Positions 8,767 through 17,362 of a stretch of DNA of 64,000 nt are shown one piece after another. The position numbers and the translations under genes are program-made. Positions within the stretch are counted from its first letter, which is position 1. Every line of letters begins with the position of its first letter. This DNA comes from Clostridiaceae bacterium. GTDB lineage: Bacteria > Bacillota > Clostridia > Saccharofermentanales > Saccharofermentanaceae. The stretch is taken from NCBI GenBank assembly GCA_012729635.1, contig JAAYCT010000039.1, positions 47,887 to 111,886 on the forward strand, read 5' to 3'. The notes beneath the pieces are model-generated. The model worked only from the letters and a program-made list of their open reading frames with translations. It did not search any database and had not been told where the DNA came from.

Positions 8767-10686
8767 CTATGCTTCCTCCGCGATATCTCCGCGCTCCTTG
8801 AGATCCGTAATGATTTTATCATAGAATTCCTTATCGATTTTGAAGTAAAGCTTATAGACGATAAACCCGATGACAATCAAAATAAGCGGGATAATGAGCA
8901 TGGCCGATTTCATCATAAAGAGTCCGGATTCCGTAACTTTATCCGGGTCGCCGTTGGCGGCGCTGATACCGGACAGGATGACGGTTGCGCCGACGATTGC
9001 GTTTCCGACCGCGCCGCCGATTTTATTGATAAACGGCTGGACGGAGAAGGTAATGCTCTCGTTGCGTTTGCCGAGCTTCCATTGTCCGTACTCGATTGTA
9101 TCCGCGAGGAACATCAGCATCAACAATTGGATGAAGGCCTGTCCGACAAATAGAGGAATTCCGGCCGCCCCGATAAAGAACATATTCATCGGCGCGAAGA
9201 AGAAAACGATATAGCCGATAATAACCAATATGGTGCCGAACAAATAGAGTTGTTTTCTCGAAAAACGCTTACTGAAAGCAGGGAAGACGGAAAGTGCGAC
9301 CAGCTGCGAAACACCGAGAATCGCGGCAAAAACGCTGTACATTCCCTCGTCGCGATACGCATAGATGAAAAAATAGGTACCGAAGCTGGTTGTCGTCGTG
9401 TATCCGATCATGAACAGCGCCAGGGAGATCAGCGTAAACAGAAGCTGGTCGTTCTTAACGATGGCCCGCGCCAACTCGCGCAGTGATGTTTTCGTTTCCT
9501 GTTTGAATACCTCGCGTCGTTCTTTTACGCCGAAAACCGTGAAACTCTGCGTAACGATTGCAATAATGACGATGGCAACGGCGACGATAAAGAAACCGGT
9601 TTTTCGTCCGCCCATCATGCTTTTTTGTTCGACACGATTTCCGTCGGCAATCGACTCGAAAACAGAAACGGTTTGAACTTTTCCGGATCGATCGCCGAGG
9701 TCGGCGGACGGGAGATAGAGCTCATACTTCACTGAGACTCCCTTTGAAAAATCAATCGGCTCCGAAAGGGTCGTTCCGATTGTCTTTTCCTTCGTACCGC
9801 CCGGCAGAAAACGCAGATCGACCTTGAGTGCGTTTCCGTCCAGTCCCGGGGCGGATTCCGTGGGCAAAGCGGGTACATCACCGAAAATATCGCGATCCGC
9901 AAAGGAGGTATCCCCGGTATCCTCAAAGTTCCAAACGGCCAGCGTACGGTCCTCAACCGAAGAGGTGCCGCGGGTGTCGGAAACCATCAAACGAATATTG
10001 TCGATATAGATCGGACCTTCGTATTGCGCCTCTTCACCGATGATCACCATCGAAAAAGAATCACGCATTGCATCTTCTTCGGGGAAGGTGTGGTCTACAA
10101 AAAAAACGGCATACCCTTCCTCGTTCGGAACGGATTTGGAAAGATCCTCTCCGGTCATGTTCCCGATGATCGAGGTGACCGGCAAAATGGCAACGACGGT
10201 GATAAACAGGCCGATATTGGCGCAAATCCGGGCCGTTGATCCGATTTTTTCGCGCGTCTTCTGTTCAATGGAAAGCGTCGGAAGCATGGACCAGTATCCG
10301 ATATCATTACCGGAAAAGGAAACCTCCCAGAGCAGGTAAATCACCGTGAAGGAGATGATGTAAGCAGTGCCCCGAAGCCCGATGTCCGTGAAAAATAAAA
10401 CGGTGAACAAGGCGGACAGCAATCCGCCGATTACGATCCAGGGCTTGAACTTTCCGAACCGTGATTTCGTATTGTCGACAAAAAGACCCATCAGAGGATC
10501 GTTAACCGCATCGTACACTCGGACGGCGAGCGTGATCCCCGTCGTCCACCAGAGTGTTTCATCCGGAAGGTTGAGTACCTCCGTAAGATATACATTGAGG
10601 AACATCGCAACGATCGTATACTGCATATCTCTTCCGATCGTGCCGACACTGTAAAAGAACCGGTTCCGCGTGGTCAGTTTGTCCAT
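8767..10686 (-). CDS. GPH-family sugar:cation symporter with large extracellular insertion
   Basis: A 639-residue transporter of the glycoside-pentoside-hexuronide (MelB/LacS/XynP-like) group in the major facilitator superfamily. Family marks: RNRFFYSVGTIGRDMQYT at the start, the motif VYDAVNDPLMGLFVDNTKSRFGKFKPW at residues 57-83 (NDPxxGxxxD), and matching 12-helix hydrophobicity. Normal members have about 450-480 residues. The excess is a soluble block at about residues 175-358 between helices 5 and 6 (bases about 9613-10164), which by MFS topology faces outside. It contains YEGPIYIDNIRLMV and LAVWNFEDTGDTSF, patterns typical of beta-sandwich carbohydrate-binding modules. It lies in one operon with GH36 and GH13 enzymes, so it likely imports alpha-galactosides or alpha-glucosides. 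Confidence 0.9.
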   Translation of the reverse strand: MDKLTTRNRFFYSVGTIGRDMQYTIVAMFLNVYLTEVLNLPDETLWWTTGITLAVRVYDAVNDPLMGLFVDNTKSRFGKFKPWIVIGGLLSALFTVLFFTDIGLRGTAYIISFTVIYLLWEVSFSGNDIGYWSMLPTLSIEQKTREKIGSTARICANIGLFITVVAILPVTSIIGNMTGEDLSKSVPNEEGYAVFFVDHTFPEEDAMRDSFSMVIIGEEAQYEGPIYIDNIRLMVSDTRGTSSVEDRTLAVWNFEDTGDTSFADRDIFGDVPALPTESAPGLDGNALKVDLRFLPGGTKEKTIGTTLSEPIDFSKGVSVKYELYLPSADLGDRSGKVQTVSVFESIADGNRVEQKSMMGGRKTGFFIVAVAIVIIAIVTQSFTVFGVKERREVFKQETKTSLRELARAIVKNDQLLFTLISLALFMIGYTTTTSFGTYFFIYAYRDEGMYSVFAAILGVSQLVALSVFPAFSKRFSRKQLYLFGTILVIIGYIVFFFAPMNMFFIGAAGIPLFVGQAFIQLLMLMFLADTIEYGQWKLGKRNESITFSVQPFINKIGGAVGNAIVGATVILSGISAANGDPDKVTESGLFMMKSAMLIIPLILIVIGFIVYKLYFKIDKEFYDKIITDLKERGDIAEEA

Positions 10687-10718
10687 GGCATTGTTCTCCT
10701 TTGTTTTGCTAACAAAAA

Positions 10719-13052
10719 TCAGTTGCGAGAGCGGACAAGGTATAGGCTTGAGTCATAATCGCCCGTAAGACGGGTGTTCTCATTATAGTAGGTTCCGATA
10801 AAAGGTGGGTTCAGGCGGACACCCGCCATCAATGCTTTTCCCGTTCCCGAATAGGACTCAACGCAATCCGTAAGAGTGTAGAATCGCTCAATAAGGCGAA
10901 AAAGAATACCGTTCGGATTGATCCGGATCGGCAGGATATGGTTGATCAACCCGCCGAACCTTCGAACGGAAAGCTTCCTTGGGACCGTTTCTATCCCGTA
11001 TTCCCGCTCGGGTGATAGTCCGCCGAGCGGCAAAATATCCGGAATTTCGGAAGCGTGACTTGAGAGATTGAAAAGCCCCGCGATAGAATTGCTTTGATCG
11101 GAAGATACCACTTGCCAAAACACTTTGTTGTCCTTGTATGCATCGTGTCGGAGAAAGCGGCCGTACTGAAACATCCGGCGGTGCTCTTTATAGAAAAGAA
11201 TCTGATTTCGGATTTCCTTTTGATCTGCCGTCGTCAGGTGCTTCGGATCGAGTTCGTAGCCGAGAGCCCCGAAGCAGGAGACGTTGAATCGTGTCGATAA
11301 AGGGGTATCCCGAAGTGTTTGCTGGTGCGGCGACGCGGAGACGTGTGCGCCGATGGTTGACAACGGGTAGAGGTAAGAAAGACCGGTCTGAATCGAAAGT
11401 CTCTCGATCGGATCGGTATTGTCCGACGCCCAGATCTGCGGCGAAAAACAGAGCATTCCCAGATCAAACCGATTTCCGCCGCTGCTGCAAGACTCCAGAA
11501 GGATTTGCGGTCTCGGCCCGAAAACGCGCCTCAGAATATCGTATAACCCGAGAATATAGGAATGAAAAAACATACCCTGCCCGGGAAGAAAGGAGCTGTA
11601 CATATCCGTAATGTGTCGGTTCATATCCCACTTCACATAAGAAATATCCGCCGAATCGAGAAGCCCCGAGACCTTTTCGGAGATATAATCGCGGACAGCC
11701 GGATCGGTCAGGTTCAAAACCAGCTGGTTTCTGCCGTAGGATTCTTTGCGACCGGGGATACGCACCGCGAATTCGGGATGCTCGCGGAAAAGATTGCTGT
11801 CGGGATTGACCATTTCCGGCTCTACCCAGATTCCGAATTTCATGCCCATACGCCGCACACGTTCGGCCAACGTACGGAGCCCGCCGCGGAGTTTTCCGAG
11901 ATCCGGGTCGTAATCGCCCAGACCGGCGGTATCATCCTTCCGGCCGATGAACCATCCGTCGTCGAGGACAAAGAGCTCGGCTCCGAGTTTTTTAGCGCGT
12001 TTGGCTGCACCGAGCAGGGATCTTTTGTTAAAGTCGAAGAAAAATGATTCCCATGTATTATAAAGAATCGGCCGTTCCTTATCCTTCCACTCTCCGCGGA
12101 TGATATGCCGGTTAATAAAATCATGAAAATTTCCGCCGGCGCCGTTAAAGCCGTTTTCGCTATACGTCATCACCGCTTCCGGTGTCTCGAAAACACCTTC
12201 CCGCTCCAAAGGCCACTCAAAGCAGTGCGGATTGATTCCGGTCATTACTCGGACCGAGCCCTGATGGGACCGATCGATCGACGAGTAATGATTTCCGCTG
12301 TAAATGAGGTTAAATCCGTACACCCGGCCGAACGACTCCGAGGCGTTTTTTTCGGAAATGAGAAACCCCGGATTACTCCGATTGCCCGAGGCACCGGTTG
12401 TATTCTGGAGAACATAGACACCGTTACCGATCGACTCGGTTTGCTTATGAGTTTCCTTAATCCATGCGCCGTGAAAGGTTGTTCGATACGAACAAAAGGC
12501 CGGCAAATCAAGCATCATGCTCATCATTTTTCGAATAACGACCGGGCGGCCGTCACGGTTTTTTATGATCGCGCGGCGCGTGATTACATCCGCTTTTTCG
12601 AAGACGGTATAAAGAAGAGTCAGTTCAACGTCAAACAGCTTGTCCGTAAGATGGAGGGAAAGCGTTTTTGCTTCCCCGGTCTTTGCGATTGCGGTCGGCA
12701 GGATTTCGGACGGCGCGGGACCGTCGATTATTTCGTGGGATTTGTAAACAAAGTCGGTGACAAACGTCCCGTCCGGCATTTTTATTTCACAGGGACTTTG
12801 GCGAAAATCGCCCTTCCCGATTCCAGACCATTCAAGCGGCAGAATATCCGGACAGTACATCGGATCCGATGCGTCGTATACGACCGTTCCGCCGACCGCC
12901 GCAGTATTTTTAAAAGAAAGGCTTTCAAGGGACGGATTATCTAAGAACGGTCCGTAATAGACATGCTCCGTATGCCCGAAAGCGGTGATTCGAAAGATAT
13001 ACGATGTGTGGTCGGTGGAAAGATAGAAAACGTTTTCCCGGTTGTGAATCAT
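10719..13052 (-). CDS. Alpha-galactosidase, GH36
   Basis: A 777-residue cytoplasmic enzyme (no signal peptide) of the usual length for GH36 tetrameric alpha-galactosidases, removing alpha-1,6-galactose from melibiose, raffinose or galactomannan fragments. Motifs: FVLDDGWF, WVEPEMVNPDS, the nucleophile motif YVKWDMNR, and the acid/base region LESCSSGGNRFDLG followed by WASDNTD. The C-terminal beta domain is present. Its start overlaps the GH13 stop by 4 bp (ATGA), and the symporter follows 32 bp downstream, giving an operon GH13-GH36-symporter. Confidence 0.95.
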   Translation of the reverse strand: MIHNRENVFYLSTDHTSYIFRITAFGHTEHVYYGPFLDNPSLESLSFKNTAAVGGTVVYDASDPMYCPDILPLEWSGIGKGDFRQSPCEIKMPDGTFVTDFVYKSHEIIDGPAPSEILPTAIAKTGEAKTLSLHLTDKLFDVELTLLYTVFEKADVITRRAIIKNRDGRPVVIRKMMSMMLDLPAFCSYRTTFHGAWIKETHKQTESIGNGVYVLQNTTGASGNRSNPGFLISEKNASESFGRVYGFNLIYSGNHYSSIDRSHQGSVRVMTGINPHCFEWPLEREGVFETPEAVMTYSENGFNGAGGNFHDFINRHIIRGEWKDKERPILYNTWESFFFDFNKRSLLGAAKRAKKLGAELFVLDDGWFIGRKDDTAGLGDYDPDLGKLRGGLRTLAERVRRMGMKFGIWVEPEMVNPDSNLFREHPEFAVRIPGRKESYGRNQLVLNLTDPAVRDYISEKVSGLLDSADISYVKWDMNRHITDMYSSFLPGQGMFFHSYILGLYDILRRVFGPRPQILLESCSSGGNRFDLGMLCFSPQIWASDNTDPIERLSIQTGLSYLYPLSTIGAHVSASPHQQTLRDTPLSTRFNVSCFGALGYELDPKHLTTADQKEIRNQILFYKEHRRMFQYGRFLRHDAYKDNKVFWQVVSSDQSNSIAGLFNLSSHASEIPDILPLGGLSPEREYGIETVPRKLSVRRFGGLINHILPIRINPNGILFRLIERFYTLTDCVESYSGTGKALMAGVRLNPPFIGTYYNENTRLTGDYDSSLYLVRSRN

Positions 13053-14671
13053 CCCCCGACCCTCCCTTGCAGCAGAATTGCTTCGTACGGACGAAGAATC
13101 CCGTCGTATTCGGAACGGTCACAGGTCGAAAGGATCGGTTTCCCCGACGCTCGAAAACGGACGGCTTTTTTCGAGAAGCTGATGATTACCGTAATCGATC
13201 CCGATTCGTTGAATCGCTCAAAAACAAAAAGTTTTCGTCGGATTTTAACGCATCGGAACCCTCCGCTTTTTAACAGCTTGGTTTTATTTCGAAGGCGGAT
13301 CATTTTTTGATAAAAGGCGAGAACGGAAGAAGGATTTTTTTCCTGCGTTTCGACGTTGATGTCCGTATAATTTCTATTGATCCCGATCCAGGGCGTACCG
13401 CTCGAAAATCCTGCGTTTCTTCCGGGCGACCATTGCATCGGGGTTCGTGCATTGTCCCGGCCGCTTTGTTGAATCATGTGCCAGCGGAATGCCTTCGGAA
13501 AGTGAAGGCGCGTCGCCAGACGATAGACATTAAAGGACTCGACATCCCGAATCTGTTCCATGGACGTGAAGTCGAAATTAGTCATCCCGATCTCCTGTCC
13601 CTGATAGATGAACGGAGTTCCGCGAAGAGAAAGAAGAAGAACGCAGAGCATCTTGGCGGACTCCGAGCGGTAATCCCGGTCGTCGCCGAATCGGGATACG
13701 CATCGCGGCTGGTCGTGGTTCTCGAAATAATTCGCATTCCAGTCGAGCGCGGTTTGCCATTTGCAAAGCACGTTGCAGAATTTTTTCGGCCGGAAACGTG
13801 TCCGGAACCATTTCACAATCACGGCGTCGGTATCCATGTGTTCGAATGAGAAAAGCATATCGAGTTCCTTGCGGGAAGGGTCCGAAAGATCAAAGGCGGT
13901 TTTCGGCGTTACCATGACGGTTTCGCCGACGGTAAAGCAATCGAAACGGGAAAGAACGTCACGACGTAATTCACGCAGGATTTCATGCGTTCCTTCCCGG
14001 GTGAGATAATGTTCCCGGCCTGTAAGAATCATTCGTTTCCGCCCGTCTTCGAGAGATTCCTTGAAAATAACATTGATGACGTCGCAGCGAAAGCCGGACA
14101 CGCCTTTATGAAGCCAAAACCGCATAATGTCCTTGATTTCCTCCAGGACCTTCGGATTTCTGAAATTCAGATCCGGCTGTTTTTTCGAAAAAAGATGCAA
14201 ATAATACTCGCCGCTATGCTCATCGTATTCCCAACAATCCTCGGCAAAAAAACTCGTCCAATTATTGGGTTTCCTGCCGTTTCTGCCCGGCCGCCAGATA
14301 TAGTAATCCCGATAAGGACTCTCCGGGTCTCGGCTTTTTTTAAACCATTCGTGCTCGTCCGAAGTGTGGTTGATGACCAGATCCATCACGACCCGAATAT
14401 CCAGTTTTTTAGCCAGATCGAGCAGTTTGTCCATCTCGGCCATTGTGCCGAAATCAGGATGAATATCTCTGTAATCGCTGATATCATAACCGTTATCATC
14501 GTTCGGTGAGCAATACACCGGCGAGAGCCACAGGATACCGATGCCGAGTTCCTTCAAATACGGAAGTTTATGGATGATTCCGCGAAGATCTCCGATGCCG
14601 TTTCCGTCGGAGTCCAGAAAACTTCTGGGATAGATCTGATAGGCAACCCGGTCTCTCCACCACTGGTTCAT
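13049..14671 (-). CDS. Alpha-glucosidase / oligo-1,6-glucosidase, GH13
   Basis: A 540-residue GH13 enzyme, intracellular. The N-terminal pattern WWRDRVAYQIYPRSFLDSDGNGIGDLRGI is typical of the GH13_31-type oligo-1,6-glucosidase and alpha-glucosidase group. Conserved regions are complete: DLVINHTSDEH, GFRCDVIN (nucleophile Asp), FTVGET (acid/base Glu) and ENHDQPR (transition-state His/Asp). Likely substrates are isomaltose, sucrose-type or malto-oligosaccharide ends; exact specificity is not readable. It is the first gene of the operon that continues with the GH36 enzyme and the GPH symporter, so together they could digest raffinose-series sugars. Confidence 0.94.
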   Translation of the reverse strand: MNQWWRDRVAYQIYPRSFLDSDGNGIGDLRGIIHKLPYLKELGIGILWLSPVYCSPNDDNGYDISDYRDIHPDFGTMAEMDKLLDLAKKLDIRVVMDLVINHTSDEHEWFKKSRDPESPYRDYYIWRPGRNGRKPNNWTSFFAEDCWEYDEHSGEYYLHLFSKKQPDLNFRNPKVLEEIKDIMRFWLHKGVSGFRCDVINVIFKESLEDGRKRMILTGREHYLTREGTHEILRELRRDVLSRFDCFTVGETVMVTPKTAFDLSDPSRKELDMLFSFEHMDTDAVIVKWFRTRFRPKKFCNVLCKWQTALDWNANYFENHDQPRCVSRFGDDRDYRSESAKMLCVLLLSLRGTPFIYQGQEIGMTNFDFTSMEQIRDVESFNVYRLATRLHFPKAFRWHMIQQSGRDNARTPMQWSPGRNAGFSSGTPWIGINRNYTDINVETQEKNPSSVLAFYQKMIRLRNKTKLLKSGGFRCVKIRRKLFVFERFNESGSITVIISFSKKAVRFRASGKPILSTCDRSEYDGILRPYEAILLQGRVGG

Positions 14672-14871
14672 GATCTCACCCCGATTCGATTGGATAGTAT
14701 CTGTTTTTATTTTACATGGAGCGCATCCGTGCGTAAAGAGAAGAGGCGAAAGGAGAGTGGCAAAGGGGTAATTTATCTCTGAGGTCAGGATACGGAAGCG
14801 ATTCGTATCGTTTTCATAATAAATCGAGAGAAACGGTTACTGATTTTGTGTAAGATTGTTGTGTTCGACTA

Positions 14872-14900
14872 TTGATTTTATCAGGAGAGGAGGCTATGAT
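14872..14900 (+). promoter_or_regulatory. feoAB promoter
   Basis: -35 TTGATT (14872-14877), 17-nt spacer, -10 TATGAT (14895-14900). Expected transcript start is near 14907, about 68 nt before feoA. The surrounding gap 14672-14974 holds no gene. Confidence 0.7.
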
Positions 14901-14910
14901 TAATGTGAAG

Positions 14911-14926
14911 GTTAGACGAGTCTAAC
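14911..14926 (+). promoter_or_regulatory. DtxR/IdeR/MntR-type operator upstream of feoA
   Basis: Perfect inverted repeat GTTAGAC-GA-GTCTAAC directly downstream of the predicted transcript start. The GGTTAG...CTAAC form matches the general pattern of DtxR-family metal repressor boxes (consensus like TTAGGTTAGSCTAACCTAA), not the Fur 19-mer. Its position would block transcription of feoAB when Fe2+ is plentiful (inference). Confidence 0.7.
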
Positions 14927-14974
14927 ATTTGATCAGGTTAATGCCTTTCCACGGAAAAGAAAGAGGGTTGTGAA

Positions 14975-15283
14975 ATGACTCTGAAGGATTTAGAAGTCGG
15001 CGGTTCAGGAATAATCGTAGCGGTACACGGTCAAGGCGCATTGCGGGATCGTCTGTTGGACATGGGTTTGACGCCCAGAACCCGCGTTATGATTCGAAAG
15101 ACCGCTCCGATGGGCGACCCGATTGAAATATCATTACGGTGTTATGAGCTTACCCTGCGCAAGGAGGACGCGGCAAACATAGAAATCATGCGTGACGGGC
15201 TTCCTCCGGAAAGGTGTCGTACAAGAAAAAGAAACGGAAGAGCGATGCGCGGATTCGGACGGAAAGGACGGTCCGAGTCATGA
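14975..15283 (+). CDS. feoA: Ferrous iron transport protein A
   Basis: A 102-residue cytoplasmic SH3-like protein that assists FeoB. The FeoA core occupies about residues 1-75 (LGxxxxxxDMGLTPRT type: RLLDMGLTPRTRVMIRKTAPMGDPIEISLRCYELTLRKEDA). It is followed by a basic tail of about 25 residues (RCRTRKRNGRAMRGFGRKG), which may reflect only the overlap constraint with feoB. Ribosome-binding region GAAAGAGGGTTG precedes ATG 14975. The stop overlaps the feoB start as ATGA. Confidence 0.93.
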   Translation: MTLKDLEVGGSGIIVAVHGQGALRDRLLDMGLTPRTRVMIRKTAPMGDPIEISLRCYELTLRKEDAANIEIMRDGLPPERCRTRKRNGRAMRGFGRKGRSES

Positions 15284-17286
15284 ATATTGCACTGGTAGGA
15301 AATCAAAACTCCGGTAAAACGACACTTTTCAATCAACTGACCGGATCCAATCAACATGTCGGAAACTTCCCGGGCGTTACGGTCGAGAGAAAAGAGGGAT
15401 CCGTACGATACAGCAAGGGCATGAACGTGGTGGATCTTCCGGGGATTTATTCTCTTGCACCCTATTCCGGAGAGGAAAAGGTGGCGAGAGATTTTATCAT
15501 TCACGAGAAACCGGACGGAATAATCAATATCGTTGATGCGAGTAATATCGAACGGAATCTATATTTGAGCATGCAGTTAATCGAACTGAATGTGCCGATG
15601 GTTATCGCTTTAAATATGATGGATGAGGTTCGATCGAGCGGCGGAACGATCAAAATCGAGGATCTTGAGTGTTGCCTCGGAGTGCCGGTCGTCCCGATTT
15701 CCGCAAGTAAGAACGAGGGCGTTGCGGAGCTCATTGATGTTGCCCATAGAACCTTTCATGACCGTATATTTCCTCAAAAAACCGACTACTGCTCGGGCGG
15801 GGTGCACCGAACCATCCACTCCATTGCGCATCTGATCGAAGATCATGCCGAAAGAATCGGGGTTCCCTCCAAATTTCTGGCGACCAAGCTCGTTGAGGGA
15901 GATTTATCATTGCGTGACGAGCTGATGCTCAACGCAAACGAACGGGATATGATTGATCATGCGGTGAAGGAAATGGAGGATGAGCTCGGGACGGATCGAA
16001 AGGCAGCCGTTGCGGATATGCGATATACGTACATCGAGAATGTCGTCAATCGGTCCGTCATTCGTCCCATGGTGGATCGAAGTCGCGAAAGAACGCTGAA
16101 AATGGATCGAATTCTGACGCACAAATACCTGGCGATACCGGTTTTTCTCGGAATCATGGGCCTGATTTTCTGGCTGACCTTTGGTGTTATCGGAAGCTTT
16201 TTAAGCGATCTGTTCGGTGAGGGAATTGATCGGATCGGCGAGACGGTTCGTGTTTTAATGCAAAACGCATCGGTAAACCCGGCGGTCGTTTCGTTGGTTG
16301 TGGACGGGGTGTTTGCGGGGATCGGAAGCGTTCTTACATTTATTCCGACAATTATTCTGTTGTTCTTCTTTCTTTCGATGCTGGAAGACAGCGGGTATAT
16401 GTCCAGGGTTGCTTTTGTTATGGATAAAATGCTGCGCAAGATCGGTCTTTCCGGAAGAAGCTTTGTTCCGATGCTGATCGGTTTCGGATGCTCTGTTCCC
16501 GCCATTATGGCGACGCGTACTCTTTCGAGCGAGCGCGACCGGAAAATGACGATTTTTCTGGTTCCCTTTATGAGTTGTACGGCGAAACTTCCGATCTACG
16601 GCATATTTACGCTCGCGTTTTTCCCGAAGCAGGCCGCTCTTGTAATGATTTCTCTTTATGTGCTCGGAATGGTTCTGGCGGTTCTGACCGGTCTTCTTCT
16701 CAAAAATCTATTCTTTCGGGGGAAGCCGGTTCCCTTTGTGATGGAACTTCCGAATTATCGATTCCCGGGGATGAAATCGGTTTTCATGCTCCTGTGGGAC
16801 AAAACCCGCGATTTTCTTACGAAAGCGTTTACATTGATTTTCATTGCTTCGCTTGTCATATGGATGCTTCGGTCATTTGATACAACGCTCAACCTGGTTA
16901 CGGACGATTCCGAAAGCCTTTTGGCCGGAATCGGGCAATGGATTGCTCCGGTTTTTGCACCGATCGGATTCGGCAACTGGAAGGCAGTGACTGCGCTTTT
17001 GACCGGTTTCATGGCCAAAGAAGCCGTTGTCAGTACTTTTGCGGTCTTAACCGGAGCCGGGTCTGCGAATCTTCCGCAAGCATTAAGCGAATTGTTTACT
17101 CCGATTGCCGCATACGCCTTTCTTGTCTTTACACTCCTTTACACCCCTTGCGTTGCGACGATCGCGACGATTCGAAGGGAGCTGAACAGCCGATCATTGG
17201 CGGCTGTAGCGGTTCTTTACCAAACGGGATTCGCATGGATTATTGCCTTTTTGGTATACCGTATCGGGACGATCATTTTCGGATGA
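15280..17286 (+). CDS. feoB: Ferrous iron transport GTPase/permease B
   Basis: A 668-residue inner-membrane Fe2+ transporter. ATG 15280 is chosen because it overlaps the feoA stop (ATGA), has GGAAAGGACGG upstream, and starts exactly at the G-domain (MNIALVGNQNSGKTTLFNQLTG). G motifs: P-loop GNQNSGKT, switch region VGNFPGVTVE, DLPG, and NMMD in place of NKxD. Then come the GDI helical region and the membrane part with two Gate motifs, including SGRSFVPMLIGFGCSVPAIMATRT (conserved Cys) and the matching second half around FMAKEAVVSTFAVL. Regulated with feoA by the upstream metal box. Confidence 0.97.
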   Translation: MNIALVGNQNSGKTTLFNQLTGSNQHVGNFPGVTVERKEGSVRYSKGMNVVDLPGIYSLAPYSGEEKVARDFIIHEKPDGIINIVDASNIERNLYLSMQLIELNVPMVIALNMMDEVRSSGGTIKIEDLECCLGVPVVPISASKNEGVAELIDVAHRTFHDRIFPQKTDYCSGGVHRTIHSIAHLIEDHAERIGVPSKFLATKLVEGDLSLRDELMLNANERDMIDHAVKEMEDELGTDRKAAVADMRYTYIENVVNRSVIRPMVDRSRERTLKMDRILTHKYLAIPVFLGIMGLIFWLTFGVIGSFLSDLFGEGIDRIGETVRVLMQNASVNPAVVSLVVDGVFAGIGSVLTFIPTIILLFFFLSMLEDSGYMSRVAFVMDKMLRKIGLSGRSFVPMLIGFGCSVPAIMATRTLSSERDRKMTIFLVPFMSCTAKLPIYGIFTLAFFPKQAALVMISLYVLGMVLAVLTGLLLKNLFFRGKPVPFVMELPNYRFPGMKSVFMLLWDKTRDFLTKAFTLIFIASLVIWMLRSFDTTLNLVTDDSESLLAGIGQWIAPVFAPIGFGNWKAVTALLTGFMAKEAVVSTFAVLTGAGSANLPQALSELFTPIAAYAFLVFTLLYTPCVATIATIRRELNSRSLAAVAVLYQTGFAWIIAFLVYRIGTIIFG

Positions 17287-17314
17287 AGACCGACTTCAAA
17301 ATCGAAGCAAACGA

Positions 17315-17340
17315 AAAGAGGGTCGAAAGGCCCTCTTTTT
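17315..17340 (+). terminator. Terminator after feoB (probably bidirectional)
   Basis: Stem AAAGAGGG/CCCTCTTT (17315-17322, 17331-17338), 8-nt loop and trailing T run. It lies between the convergent feoB and GGDEF/HD-GYP genes. The minus-strand reading also ends in TTTTC. Confidence 0.75.
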
Positions 17341-17362
17341 GAATACTCGGTAACGAAAGGGA

